A stretch of 11,200 nt of DNA, taken from positions 1 through 11,200 of the forward strand of contig SABI01000062.1 in assembly GCA_009929055.1 (NCBI GenBank), given 5' to 3'. The stretch's first letter is position 1, and every line of letters starts with the position of its first letter. The notes beneath the pieces were generated by a model that ran no database searches, was not told the DNA's origin, and worked only from the letters and a program-made list of their open reading frames with translations. The DNA is from Spirochaetia bacterium (GTDB lineage: Bacteria > Spirochaetota > Spirochaetia > Sphaerochaetales > Sphaerochaetaceae). Both the position numbers and the translations under genes were made by a program. Below, one piece after another: positions 6,830 through 11,200 of the stretch.

Positions 6830-8211
6830 GAGGTAGCAAGCTGAGCTACTTGTTCTTCTCCTATCATTTTAATTTTGGTTTGGTAGATATGATAAAACAA
6901 ACTTAAGGCCATAATTAAAGAAACCCCTTCAGCTATTAAGAACGAGTACCATGTATAAGAGATAATATTGGTTAAACTCAATAGATAAGCTGCAGGAAGG
7001 AGAACAACAAGCTGTCTAACGATGCTCATCATCATTGAATACATCCCTTTCCCTAATGCTTGGAATGAAACGCTAAAAACTATAGCGATACCTGCAAAGG
7101 GGAAAGCAAAACTAATTGTTCTTAAGGCGTCTCTTCCAATAGAGAGCATCTCATCAGAGGCATCAAACATCCTCAACAATTGATCTGGAAAGAATTGAAA
7201 TAATGCGGTTCCTAGGCTCATAATAGTAAAAGCAATAAGCACTGTAAGTTTAATCGTTGAAATAACTCTCTTTTTGTTTCTTGCTCCATAGTTAAAAGCA
7301 ACAAGACTAATCATTGCGGTGGAGAGTCCAAATATTGGCATGAATATAAGGGATTGAAGTCGAAAGTAAATTCCAAACACAGCAACAGCTGTTGCACTAA
7401 AGCCGATGAGAATAGCGTTCATCCCAATACTCATGAGTGAGCCAATTGATTGCATAATAATTGAAGGGAAACCTACTCTAAATATTCCTTTAATTGTCTC
7501 TTTGTGTAGTTTAAATTTTTTAAAATCTATCTTGATATCATGAATTTTTGTAAACAAGAAGAATAAACCTAATCCGAGACCACTAAATTGTCCAATTATT
7601 GTAGCAATAGCTGCTCCAGTAACTCCCATTGCTGGGAGGCCAAAATACCCAAAGATGAGAATTGGATCTAATATAATATTGATGATTGCCCCTGTCGCTT
7701 GAGTAATCATCGGGTGGATAGTATCGCCCGTACTTTGCATAATTCGTTCAAGGATAAGCTGTCCAAAAAGACCGAAAGATCCTACTGTAATAATAAAGAG
7801 ATAAGCGTTTCCCATAGAAATTATCTCTTTATCTGTTGTAAACATCTTAATGAACCAGAAAGGAAGAGTAGCCCCTAAAACTGCAATGATAGATGAAATT
7901 ACAACAACTAAAAAAAGGCCATGCATAGCAACATTACTTGCAAGGTCTGGTCTTCTTTCTCCTAATCGTCGAGAAAGAAGGGCGTTTAACCCAATACTTG
8001 TCCCCACACCAACCGAAATCATCACAATTTGGATAGGAAAACCGAGAGAAACTGCAGTAAGGGCAGCTTCTCCTACTCGGGAGATAAAAATTGAATCAAC
8101 TATATTATAGAGGGCTTGAACCATCATTGAGAGCATTATAGGAATGCCCATTGAGAACAGAAGAGACGGAATGGGTCTTACACCCATTTTATTTTCTTTT
8201 ATGTTTTGCAT
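6826..8211 (-). CDS. MATE family multidrug/metabolite exporter
   Basis: This 461-residue integral membrane protein has about twelve hydrophobic segments in two homologous halves, the standard length and layout of MATE exporters. The N-terminal half has the typical GIPIMLSMMVQALYNIVDSI and GEAALTAVSLGFPI stretches with an Asp in the first transmembrane segment (V-D-S-I), and ARL-like SRRLGERR between later helices; the second half repeats the pattern (FRVGFPSIIMQ). It would exchange Na+ or H+ for cationic compounds. The prokaryotic DinF/NorM-like branch fits better than lipid flippases. The start is uncertain: the ATG at 8211 and a second at residue 9 (8187) both lack a clear ribosome site. 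The 3' end converges on the cupin gene. Substrate cannot be inferred. Confidence 0.92.
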   Translation of the reverse strand: MQNIKENKMGVRPIPSLLFSMGIPIMLSMMVQALYNIVDSIFISRVGEAALTAVSLGFPIQIVMISVGVGTSIGLNALLSRRLGERRPDLASNVAMHGLFLVVVISSIIAVLGATLPFWFIKMFTTDKEIISMGNAYLFIITVGSFGLFGQLILERIMQSTGDTIHPMITQATGAIINIILDPILIFGYFGLPAMGVTGAAIATIIGQFSGLGLGLFFLFTKIHDIKIDFKKFKLHKETIKGIFRVGFPSIIMQSIGSLMSIGMNAILIGFSATAVAVFGIYFRLQSLIFMPIFGLSTAMISLVAFNYGARNKKRVISTIKLTVLIAFTIMSLGTALFQFFPDQLLRMFDASDEMLSIGRDALRTISFAFPFAGIAIVFSVSFQALGKGMYSMMMSIVRQLVVLLPAAYLLSLTNIISYTWYSFLIAEGVSLIMALSLFYHIYQTKIKMIGEEQVAQLATS

Positions 8212-8218
8212 GGAGTGA

Positions 8219-8247
8219 AATGTATCAACATTCTAACTTACAATCAA
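8219..8247 (-). promoter_or_regulatory. Possible MATE gene promoter
   Basis: Read on the minus strand, TTGATT (complement of 8242-8247), 17 bases, TACATT (complement of 8219-8224). The spacing is ideal and the -10 is a four-of-six match. Transcription would begin about at the first MATE ATG, leaving no leader for that start and a short one for the ATG at residue 9. Confidence 0.35.
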
Positions 8248-8260
8248 GACTGGGAATATG

Positions 8261-8302
8261 AAAAAGCACACCACAATCTCTACATGAGAAATATAGGTGT
8301 GC
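8261..8302 (-). terminator. Intrinsic terminator of the encapsulin operon
   Basis: On the minus strand GCACACC (complement of 8296-8302) pairs with GGTGTGC (complement of 8266-8272), with an inner TCTC/GAGA stem within the 23-base loop, followed by TTTTT (8261-8265). It lies 22 bases after the encapsulin stop and separates that operon from the MATE gene. Confidence 0.75.
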
Positions 8303-8324
8303 CTATACATAGATCTACGTAATA

Positions 8325-9116
8325 TTAAATAGTATAAGGAACTACCATTGCTGGGTTTAATACACGGAAAATAAATGATTCTGTAATAAACAGAGTCACT
8401 TCTTTTGCATCATGTGATTCATACCCAACGGCAAAATCCTGTCCAACAACAAGTTCTAAGTTCTCATCATCATAAGGGACTAAAAAAGCACCTTTCAATG
8501 TGAGTGATTGAATTACTTTACCTTTTATTAATCTCTCGATTCTCTCTACTAGTGGGATTCCTTGCACTTCTTTGCTCATAGCAAGGTATGCCTCAGGTCC
8601 AACTATTAGGGCATAAGGGGTATCTACACTTTGTTGTTGTAGGTGTAAGACCCCTTTACTTACAGCTTCCATTATTGCTGATGCGTTAGAACCAAATGGA
8701 AGTGCTTTATGACTAGCAGCTTCACTAAGACCTACTATGCCACCAGCTTTAAAACCATAATAGATTGTATTTTCTTCAAAATCGGCAATCTTTTCGACAG
8801 CTGATTCTAAACTGCTTAAATCTATATCTCTAGCTCCCCTATTAAGGTTATCCATTTCCCATCTATTGAGGGTAAAACGGACTCTAGCTTCAGTTAATGG
8901 AGTTGAGCGATATACTCCAGTCTTAACATCACCGCTGTCTCCAACGATGTCTAGGCGCCCTTCAGTTACACTCGTATAATTCCAACCTAATGGGCCAACT
9001 ACTTTTACTGCTTTTCTTGCAGCTAAACGAGTTCGTAGTATTTCACCGGCTCGTGTTTCAATTTCTTGCCATACTTTAGTACTTAAAGGAGCAAGTTCTT
9101 TTTTTAACATATCCAT
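8325..9116 (-). CDS. Encapsulin shell protein (family 1, HK97 fold)
   Basis: This 263-residue protein self-assembles into a protein nanocompartment with the phage HK97 capsid fold. The N-terminal helix region (starting MDMLKKELAPLSTKVW, with EIETRAGEILRTRLAARK following), the VVGPLGW motif near residue 40, the PLTEARVRFTL strand and the C-terminal FRVLNPAMVVPYTI-type ending are typical of family 1 encapsulins, as is the length (about 265). It is the second gene of an operon whose first gene encodes its cargo, 22 bases upstream. The start ATG at 9116 is preceded by an in-frame stop; the only strong ribosome site, GGAGG (complement of 9131-9135), is 14 bases away, an unusually long spacing. The shell would isolate ferroxidase chemistry and store mineralised iron. 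Confidence 0.95.
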   Translation of the reverse strand: MDMLKKELAPLSTKVWQEIETRAGEILRTRLAARKAVKVVGPLGWNYTSVTEGRLDIVGDSGDVKTGVYRSTPLTEARVRFTLNRWEMDNLNRGARDIDLSSLESAVEKIADFEENTIYYGFKAGGIVGLSEAASHKALPFGSNASAIMEAVSKGVLHLQQQSVDTPYALIVGPEAYLAMSKEVQGIPLVERIERLIKGKVIQSLTLKGAFLVPYDDENLELVVGQDFAVGYESHDAKEVTLFITESFIFRVLNPAMVVPYTI

Positions 9117-9138
9117 AATTTATTTACATTCCTCCTTA

Positions 9139-9486
9139 TTATTTATCTTTTAAACTACCAATCGATAATGATGAAGTAGTAGATGATGAGTTTTCTGTAC
9201 CGCCACTTTCTGCTTCGACTAAAGAGCCAGCAGAGAATAGGTAAGTTTTAAGTTCTTCATCCCATCCTCCCATATTGCGTCTAAGCCATTCGAGTGTCAT
9301 AGCTGCATGTTCAATTTCTTCATCTCTGTTATGAGCCATTACTTCTTTTAAGGCGAGATCTTTGCTTGTAGAAACTCGTTGGTTATACCAATCAATTGCT
9401 TCTAGTTCTTCTCTCAACGATGTAATTGCTCTTGAAATATCCCTTGTTTTTTCATCTAGGGCTTCATAAGGTTCTGAATAAGCCAT
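9139..9486 (-). CDS. Encapsulated ferritin-like protein (EncFtn) with encapsulin-targeting tail
   Basis: This 115-residue two-helix ferritin-like ferroxidase oxidises Fe(II) inside the encapsulin shell; in characterised homologues pairs of subunits build one iron site in a ring-shaped decamer. Helix 1 carries EELEAIDWYNQR (about residues 26-37) and helix 2 HNRDEEIEHAAMTLEWLRR (about 52-70); by alignment from memory with the Rhodospirillum rubrum protein, Glu27, Glu57 and His60 are the iron ligands. After about residue 93 a Ser/Thr/Gly-rich linker leads to SLSIGSLKDK, which matches the known cargo-loading peptide pattern (SLxIGSLK). The start ATG at 9486 has GGAGG five bases upstream. It is co-transcribed with encapsulin, which confirms both calls. 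Confidence 0.95.
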   Translation of the reverse strand: MAYSEPYEALDEKTRDISRAITSLREELEAIDWYNQRVSTSKDLALKEVMAHNRDEEIEHAAMTLEWLRRNMGGWDEELKTYLFSAGSLVEAESGGTENSSSTTSSLSIGSLKDK

Positions 9487-9519
9487 AATTTCCTCCTTGT
9501 TAAACTAATTATTCATACT

Positions 9520-9544
9520 TTCAGTATACTAAAGGAATACTGAA
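9520..9544 (-). promoter_or_regulatory. Candidate operator and promoter of the EncFtn-encapsulin operon
   Basis: TTCAGTAT (9520-9527) and ATACTGAA (9537-9544) form a perfect 8-bp inverted repeat with a nine-base spacer. On the minus strand it contains a -10-like TATACT (complement of 9523-9528), with a poor TTTTCG-like -35 at 17 bases. The layout suggests repression by a dimeric regulator. It does not match the Fur or PerR consensus. A second palindrome, GGATTAATCC (9552-9561), lies just upstream. Confidence 0.5.
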
Positions 9545-9591
9545 TCGAAAAGGATTAATCCCGGAAACAGGAATTATTCTCATTTATTCTT

Positions 9592-9627
9592 AAAAAAAAT
9601 TAAAAAGGGTGTCGAGTGACACCCTTT
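9592..9627 (-). terminator. Intrinsic terminator of hsp20
   Basis: AAAGGGTGTC (9604-9613) and GACACCCTTT (9618-9627) make a perfect 10-bp stem with a GAGT loop. On the minus strand the stem is followed by a T-rich run (complement of 9592-9606), giving a classical rho-independent terminator 37 bases after the hsp20 stop. Confidence 0.9.
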
Positions 9628-9663
9628 CATAGTTAAGTTGATGCAAATGGTACGTAAATTTAT

Positions 9664-10107
9664 TTAATTAATTTTTACATCAATCTTTTTTGGTTGCTTT
9701 GCAGGAACTTTTGGGATAGTAAGGGTAAGAATTCCATTTTTGAACTCTCCTCCAATAGTATCTTCATCAACTCCTTCTGGTAGAGCGAAAGATCTTTCGA
9801 ATGAAGTGCTGCATCTTTCTCTAATTAAGTAATTAGGCGATGCTATTTCATCCTTCTCTTCATTTTCTGTCTCTTTAAGAGATGAAATTTTCAGAACATG
9901 GTTATCAACATGAACATTCACTTCTTTCTCACTAAAGCCAGGAAGCTCAGCTTCTACCATATAAGCCTTCTCATCTTCCCAGATATCAACTGAAGGAGTT
10001 TTTGCTGAAGGCATGCCCCAGTTGTTCCATAAGCCATTAAATAAGCTGTCGAAGTTTCTTACTACGTTAGTAGTAGGCTGTGGATTTCTTGTTACGATGT
10101 ATTTCAT
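9664..10107 (-). CDS. hsp20: Small heat shock protein, Hsp20 / alpha-crystallin family
   Basis: This 147-residue ATP-independent cytosolic chaperone would hold unfolding proteins under stress for refolding. The alpha-crystallin domain runs from about residue 38 (PSVDIWEDEKAYMVEAELPGF) to about 132, with the conserved FKNGILTLTIPK near residues 121-133 in place of the usual A-x-x-x-n-GvL motif, and IPKVP giving an I-x-V-type C-terminal anchor. Length is typical. The ATG at 10107 has GGAGG seven bases upstream. It is monocistronic, with its own terminator. Its control region is unusual: a sigma-54-type promoter, a distant palindrome and a hairpin carrying the ribosome site, described separately. 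Confidence 0.95.
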   Translation of the reverse strand: MKYIVTRNPQPTTNVVRNFDSLFNGLWNNWGMPSAKTPSVDIWEDEKAYMVEAELPGFSEKEVNVHVDNHVLKISSLKETENEEKDEIASPNYLIRERCSTSFERSFALPEGVDEDTIGGEFKNGILTLTIPKVPAKQPKKIDVKIN

Positions 10108-10127
10108 AATTACACCTCCGTATAATT
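10108..10127 (-). promoter_or_regulatory. Hairpin holding the hsp20 Shine-Dalgarno sequence (candidate RNA thermometer)
   Basis: In the hsp20 mRNA, AATTATAC (complement of 10120-10127) can pair with GTGTAATT (complement of 10108-10115), eight pairs including one G-U, leaving GGAG of the ribosome site as a four-base loop directly before the ATG. The stem is A-U rich and would melt easily. No ROSE or fourU consensus is evident. Confidence 0.45.
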
Positions 10128-10168
10128 TATTTTCTGTTTTAGTCCTTATTAACTGGACACTTAACTAT

Positions 10169-10186
10169 ATGCAACTAGCGTGCCAA
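10169..10186 (-). promoter_or_regulatory. Sigma-54 (RpoN) promoter of hsp20
   Basis: Minus strand TTGGCACGCTAGTTGCAT is an almost perfect match to the sigma-54 consensus TGGCACG-N4-TTGCA, with the invariant GG (complement of 10183-10184) and GC (complement of 10171-10172) separated by exactly ten bases. Transcription would start near 10159, giving a leader of about 50 bases. No competing sigma-70 promoter is evident here. Confidence 0.82.
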
Positions 10187-10301
10187 CTTTTTTACATATT
10201 TTTATATTATTTTTTATTTCTTATAATATATATATTTATAATAATTTATTAAATATTATGTGCTTATATTACATTCTAAAAAACAGAGAGAAAACAACAT
10301 A
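10187..10301. other. AT-rich spacer between hsp20 promoter and distal palindrome
   Basis: This stretch is almost pure A/T around 10190-10260, with alternating TA runs, and I see no gene in it. A 79-codon reading across it is low-complexity and lacks a start signal. Flexible or bent DNA here would suit looping between an enhancer-binding protein and the sigma-54 promoter, which is inference. Confidence 0.4.
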
Positions 10302-10318
10302 TGTGTCATTATGACACA
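10302..10318. promoter_or_regulatory. 17-bp palindrome, candidate enhancer site for the sigma-54 promoter
   Basis: TGTGTCAT, T, ATGACACA is a perfect 8-1-8 palindrome centred at 10310, about 150 bases upstream of the predicted hsp20 start point. This is the usual distance for binding sites of sigma-54 activator proteins. It is also about 135 bases before the tRNA promoter, so that direction is less likely. Between 10319 and 10444 I see nothing else recognisable. Confidence 0.5.
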
Positions 10319-10444
10319 GTAAGATATTAATAAGTTCTATTTTGAATAAAATTGTCCCTTCTACTCATACTAAAAGAGAAACCATCGATATAGTGTATCA
10401 TTTTGTCCCAATACGTTTTATTTGACGATATTAGCCAATACCTG

Positions 10445-10473
10445 TTGACTCTTTTTGCCTTCATCACTATAGT
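10445..10473 (+). promoter_or_regulatory. Sigma-70 promoter of the initiator tRNA gene
   Basis: TTGACT (10445-10450), 17 bases, TATAGT (10468-10473): both boxes are five-of-six matches with ideal spacing. Transcription would begin a few bases before the tRNA 5' end at 10487. Confidence 0.85.
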
Positions 10474-10486
10474 ATGTTCTTGTCGA

Positions 10487-10559
10487 CGCAGGGTAGAGCA
10501 GTTGGCAGCTCGTCGGGCTCATAACCCGGAGGTCGCAGGTTCGAGTCCTGTCCCTGCTA
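10487..10559 (+). tRNA. Initiator tRNA-fMet (anticodon CAT)
   Basis: The 73-base cloverleaf folds completely: acceptor CGCAGGG/CCCTGCT, D-stem GAGC/GCTC, anticodon stem TCGGG/CCCGG with loop CTCATAA, T-stem GCAGG/CCTGT with loop TTCGAGT, discriminator A. Initiator hallmarks are present: no Watson-Crick pair at 1-72 (C1 opposite U72, where C opposite A is commoner), three G-C pairs at the base of the anticodon stem, and A11-U24 in the D-stem. CCA is not encoded. The 3' end abuts a region of different composition with an integrase-like gene, making this tRNA a probable integration site. Confidence 0.95.
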
Positions 10560-10576
10560 TAGAATTATTTCTTGCT

Positions 10577-10592
10577 CTGTAACGATTTACAG
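10577..10592. repeat. Short inverted repeat after the tRNA
   Basis: CTGTAA (10577-10582), CGAT, TTACAG (10587-10592) is a perfect 6-bp inverted repeat 17 bases after the tRNA. It has no T-run, so it is a poor terminator; it may be a protein site in the attachment region or an RNA processing hairpin. Confidence 0.35.
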
Positions 10593-10628
10593 AACGTTGC
10601 TCCCGGAAGAGCCGGTGTAACCAAATAA

Positions 10629-10650
10629 ACTGTCACCTGTACTGTCACCT
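10629..10650. repeat. Tandem direct repeats upstream of the integrase-like gene (candidate arm-type sites)
   Basis: ACTGTCACCT occurs at 10629-10638 and again at 10641-10650, a 12-base period (about one helical turn). Short direct repeats of this kind next to int genes are typical arm-binding sites for the N-terminal domain of tyrosine recombinases, and such a domain is what the next gene encodes. The function is inferred. Confidence 0.5.
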
Positions 10651-10675
10651 AGACAGCACAGACTGGAGGATTTGG

Positions 10676-11044
10676 ATGCATCGGTTTTCTTTGTATATGA
10701 GGGGAAAGGTCTTCTACGTGAAGTTCTGGAATGAAGAAATCCAGAATTATGATCATGGGGTCAGCACCGGTAAACGTTCCAGGAACGAGGCTCTGGTGAA
10801 AGTCAATGAATGGCTTCGCTACGGCTACACCGGAAGAGATCAGGAAAAGACAACAATCCAGGATCGGCTTCAATTTCAAACTATTCTCTACTATCTCTCT
10901 ACCATGGAGCTCACTGACAAACAGAAGGATCGTCTTGCCGATGTTCTGATCGATTTTTCCGGCAGTGTCTTCGGAATCGTTCTGGTCATATTCGTATATG
11001 AAACTGTAAAATTCAACAGAAAAAGAAAACCTTACGGCGCTTAA
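10676..11044 (+). CDS. Short protein with integrase arm-binding-like N-terminus and membrane-like C-terminus (catalytic domain absent)
   Basis: Of 122 residues, about 1-52 (RFSLYMRGKVFYVKFWN, STGKRSRNEA, NEWLRYG) resemble the three-stranded arm-binding domain of tyrosine recombinases. Residues about 60-92 (ending ELTDKQKDRLADVLIDF) look like the linker that follows in such proteins. After that the expected catalytic domain is missing; instead GSVFGIVLVIFVYETVKF is a single hydrophobic, possibly membrane-spanning, segment and the end is basic. I found no continuation in the other frames after about 10960. The start is well supported: GGAGGA five bases before the ATG at 10676. The stop falls in the loop of a strong terminator, so this may be a deliberate short gene rather than debris. 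GC content is visibly higher than in the genes to the left. The integrase relationship is from pattern memory only. Confidence 0.6.
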   Translation: MHRFSLYMRGKVFYVKFWNEEIQNYDHGVSTGKRSRNEALVKVNEWLRYGYTGRDQEKTTIQDRLQFQTILYYLSTMELTDKQKDRLADVLIDFSGSVFGIVLVIFVYETVKFNRKRKPYGA

Positions 11045-11064
11045 AGAACCCGTAAGGTTTTTTT
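11026..11064 (+). terminator. Strong intrinsic terminator overlapping the end of the integrase-like gene
   Basis: AAAACCTTACGG (11026-11037) and CCGTAAGGTTTT (11050-11061) pair perfectly over 12 bp with a 12-base loop that contains the TAA stop; a run of seven T (11058-11064) follows. The opposite strand has TTTTCTTTTTC after the stem, so it can also serve the convergent gene ending at 11117. Confidence 0.9.
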
Positions 11065-11116
11065 AATAAACAGAATCGTTATAAAACAGATTACTTGTTT
11101 TTCTTCTGTACCGGTT

Positions 11117-11200
11117 TTATTCAGCCGAAAACTTATCGGTGATTCTTTTTATTTTATCTTCCGGCGATGTTTTCGATGCGGAATAACGTGACTTGACAGG
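11117..11200 (-). CDS. C-terminal end of an unidentified minus-strand gene (partial)
   Basis: Reading in from the right edge on the minus strand, 27 codons are open before TAA at 11117-11119. The visible end is hydrophilic and Lys/Ser-rich (SPEDKIKRITDKFSAE). It converges on the integrase-like gene and the bidirectional terminator between them, which supports it as a real gene. I do not recognise the family. The 50 bases between 11065 and 11116 hold nothing I can identify. Confidence 0.4.
   Translation of the reverse strand, partial: PVKSRYSASKTSPEDKIKRITDKFSAE

Noticed and set aside
6833..6849. GTAGC/GCTAC hairpin after the cupin stop
   Set aside because: Only five pairs with a weak following T-run, inside MATE coding sequence; insufficient to call a terminator.
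7850..8110. 86-codon plus-strand frame opposite the MATE gene
   Set aside because: Antisense shadow of a clear membrane-protein gene.
9566..9585. Possible Fur box (TGAGAATAATTCCTG on the minus strand) upstream of EncFtn
   Set aside because: Only the left half fits the 7-1-7 consensus; the right half departs at four of seven positions.
10013..10252. 79-codon plus-strand reading frame opposite the hsp20 start and across the AT-rich spacer
   Set aside because: It begins inside hsp20 on the opposite strand, its second half is low-complexity Phe/Ile/Tyr from AT runs, and it has no ribosome site. It crosses the sigma-54 promoter.
10649..10879. 76-codon minus-strand frame opposite the integrase-like gene
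   Set aside because: The plus-strand frame has a strong ribosome site and a recognisable domain; this one has neither.
11026..11061. Terminator hairpin considered as an integron attC site
   Set aside because: The conserved attC core sequences are absent, and the T-run plus position at a stop codon fit a terminator.
1..11200. CRISPR arrays, insertion sequences, rRNA genes
   Set aside because: I saw no regularly spaced repeats, transposase motifs or rRNA-like sequence in the window.

Overview
The window is an AT-rich, gene-dense stretch of a bacterial chromosome with strong GGAGG-type ribosome binding sites. The gene set suggests an anaerobic or microaerophilic fermenter: an electron-bifurcating NfnAB-type transhydrogenase, biotin scavenging instead of visible biotin synthesis, and encapsulin iron storage. 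No marker gene fixes the taxonomy. The integrase-like N-terminus at the right end resembles proteins I associate with spirochaetes, so a spirochaete is my tentative guess; an AT-rich Firmicute cannot be excluded.

Left part (1-3430): birA, cut by the window edge, is divergent from a tightly overlapping operon bioY-bioM-bioN-ygfA. The biotin ECF transporter genes (S component, ATPase, T component) are followed by a 5-formyltetrahydrofolate cyclo-ligase gene. The 93-bp divergent spacer holds an almost textbook BirA operator, so BirA probably senses biotin and represses its own uptake system and perhaps itself.

Middle (3420-8211): a minus-strand operon nfnA-nfnB-EIIA encodes a flavin/Fe-S NAD(P)H:ferredoxin oxidoreductase and, translationally linked, a fructose/PtsN-type PTS EIIA protein. 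A small cupin gene on the plus strand has a perfect inverted repeat over its -10 box. A MATE exporter converges on it.

Right-centre (8261-10318): a two-gene iron-storage operon encodes an encapsulated ferritin-like protein with a C-terminal encapsulin-targeting tail, then the encapsulin shell. It has its own terminator and a palindromic candidate operator over the promoter. Upstream is a monocistronic hsp20 gene with an apparent sigma-54 (-24/-12) promoter, a 17-bp palindrome at enhancer distance, and a hairpin holding the Shine-Dalgarno sequence in its loop (candidate RNA thermometer).

Right end (10445-11200): an initiator tRNA-fMet gene with a good sigma-70 promoter, followed by an abrupt rise in GC and a short gene whose N-terminus looks like the arm-binding domain of a tyrosine recombinase. 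It lacks the catalytic domain, ends in a membrane-like segment and has its own strong terminator. Two direct repeats precede it. This looks like the edge of a mobile island inserted at the tRNA. The last 84 bases hold the end of a minus-strand gene.
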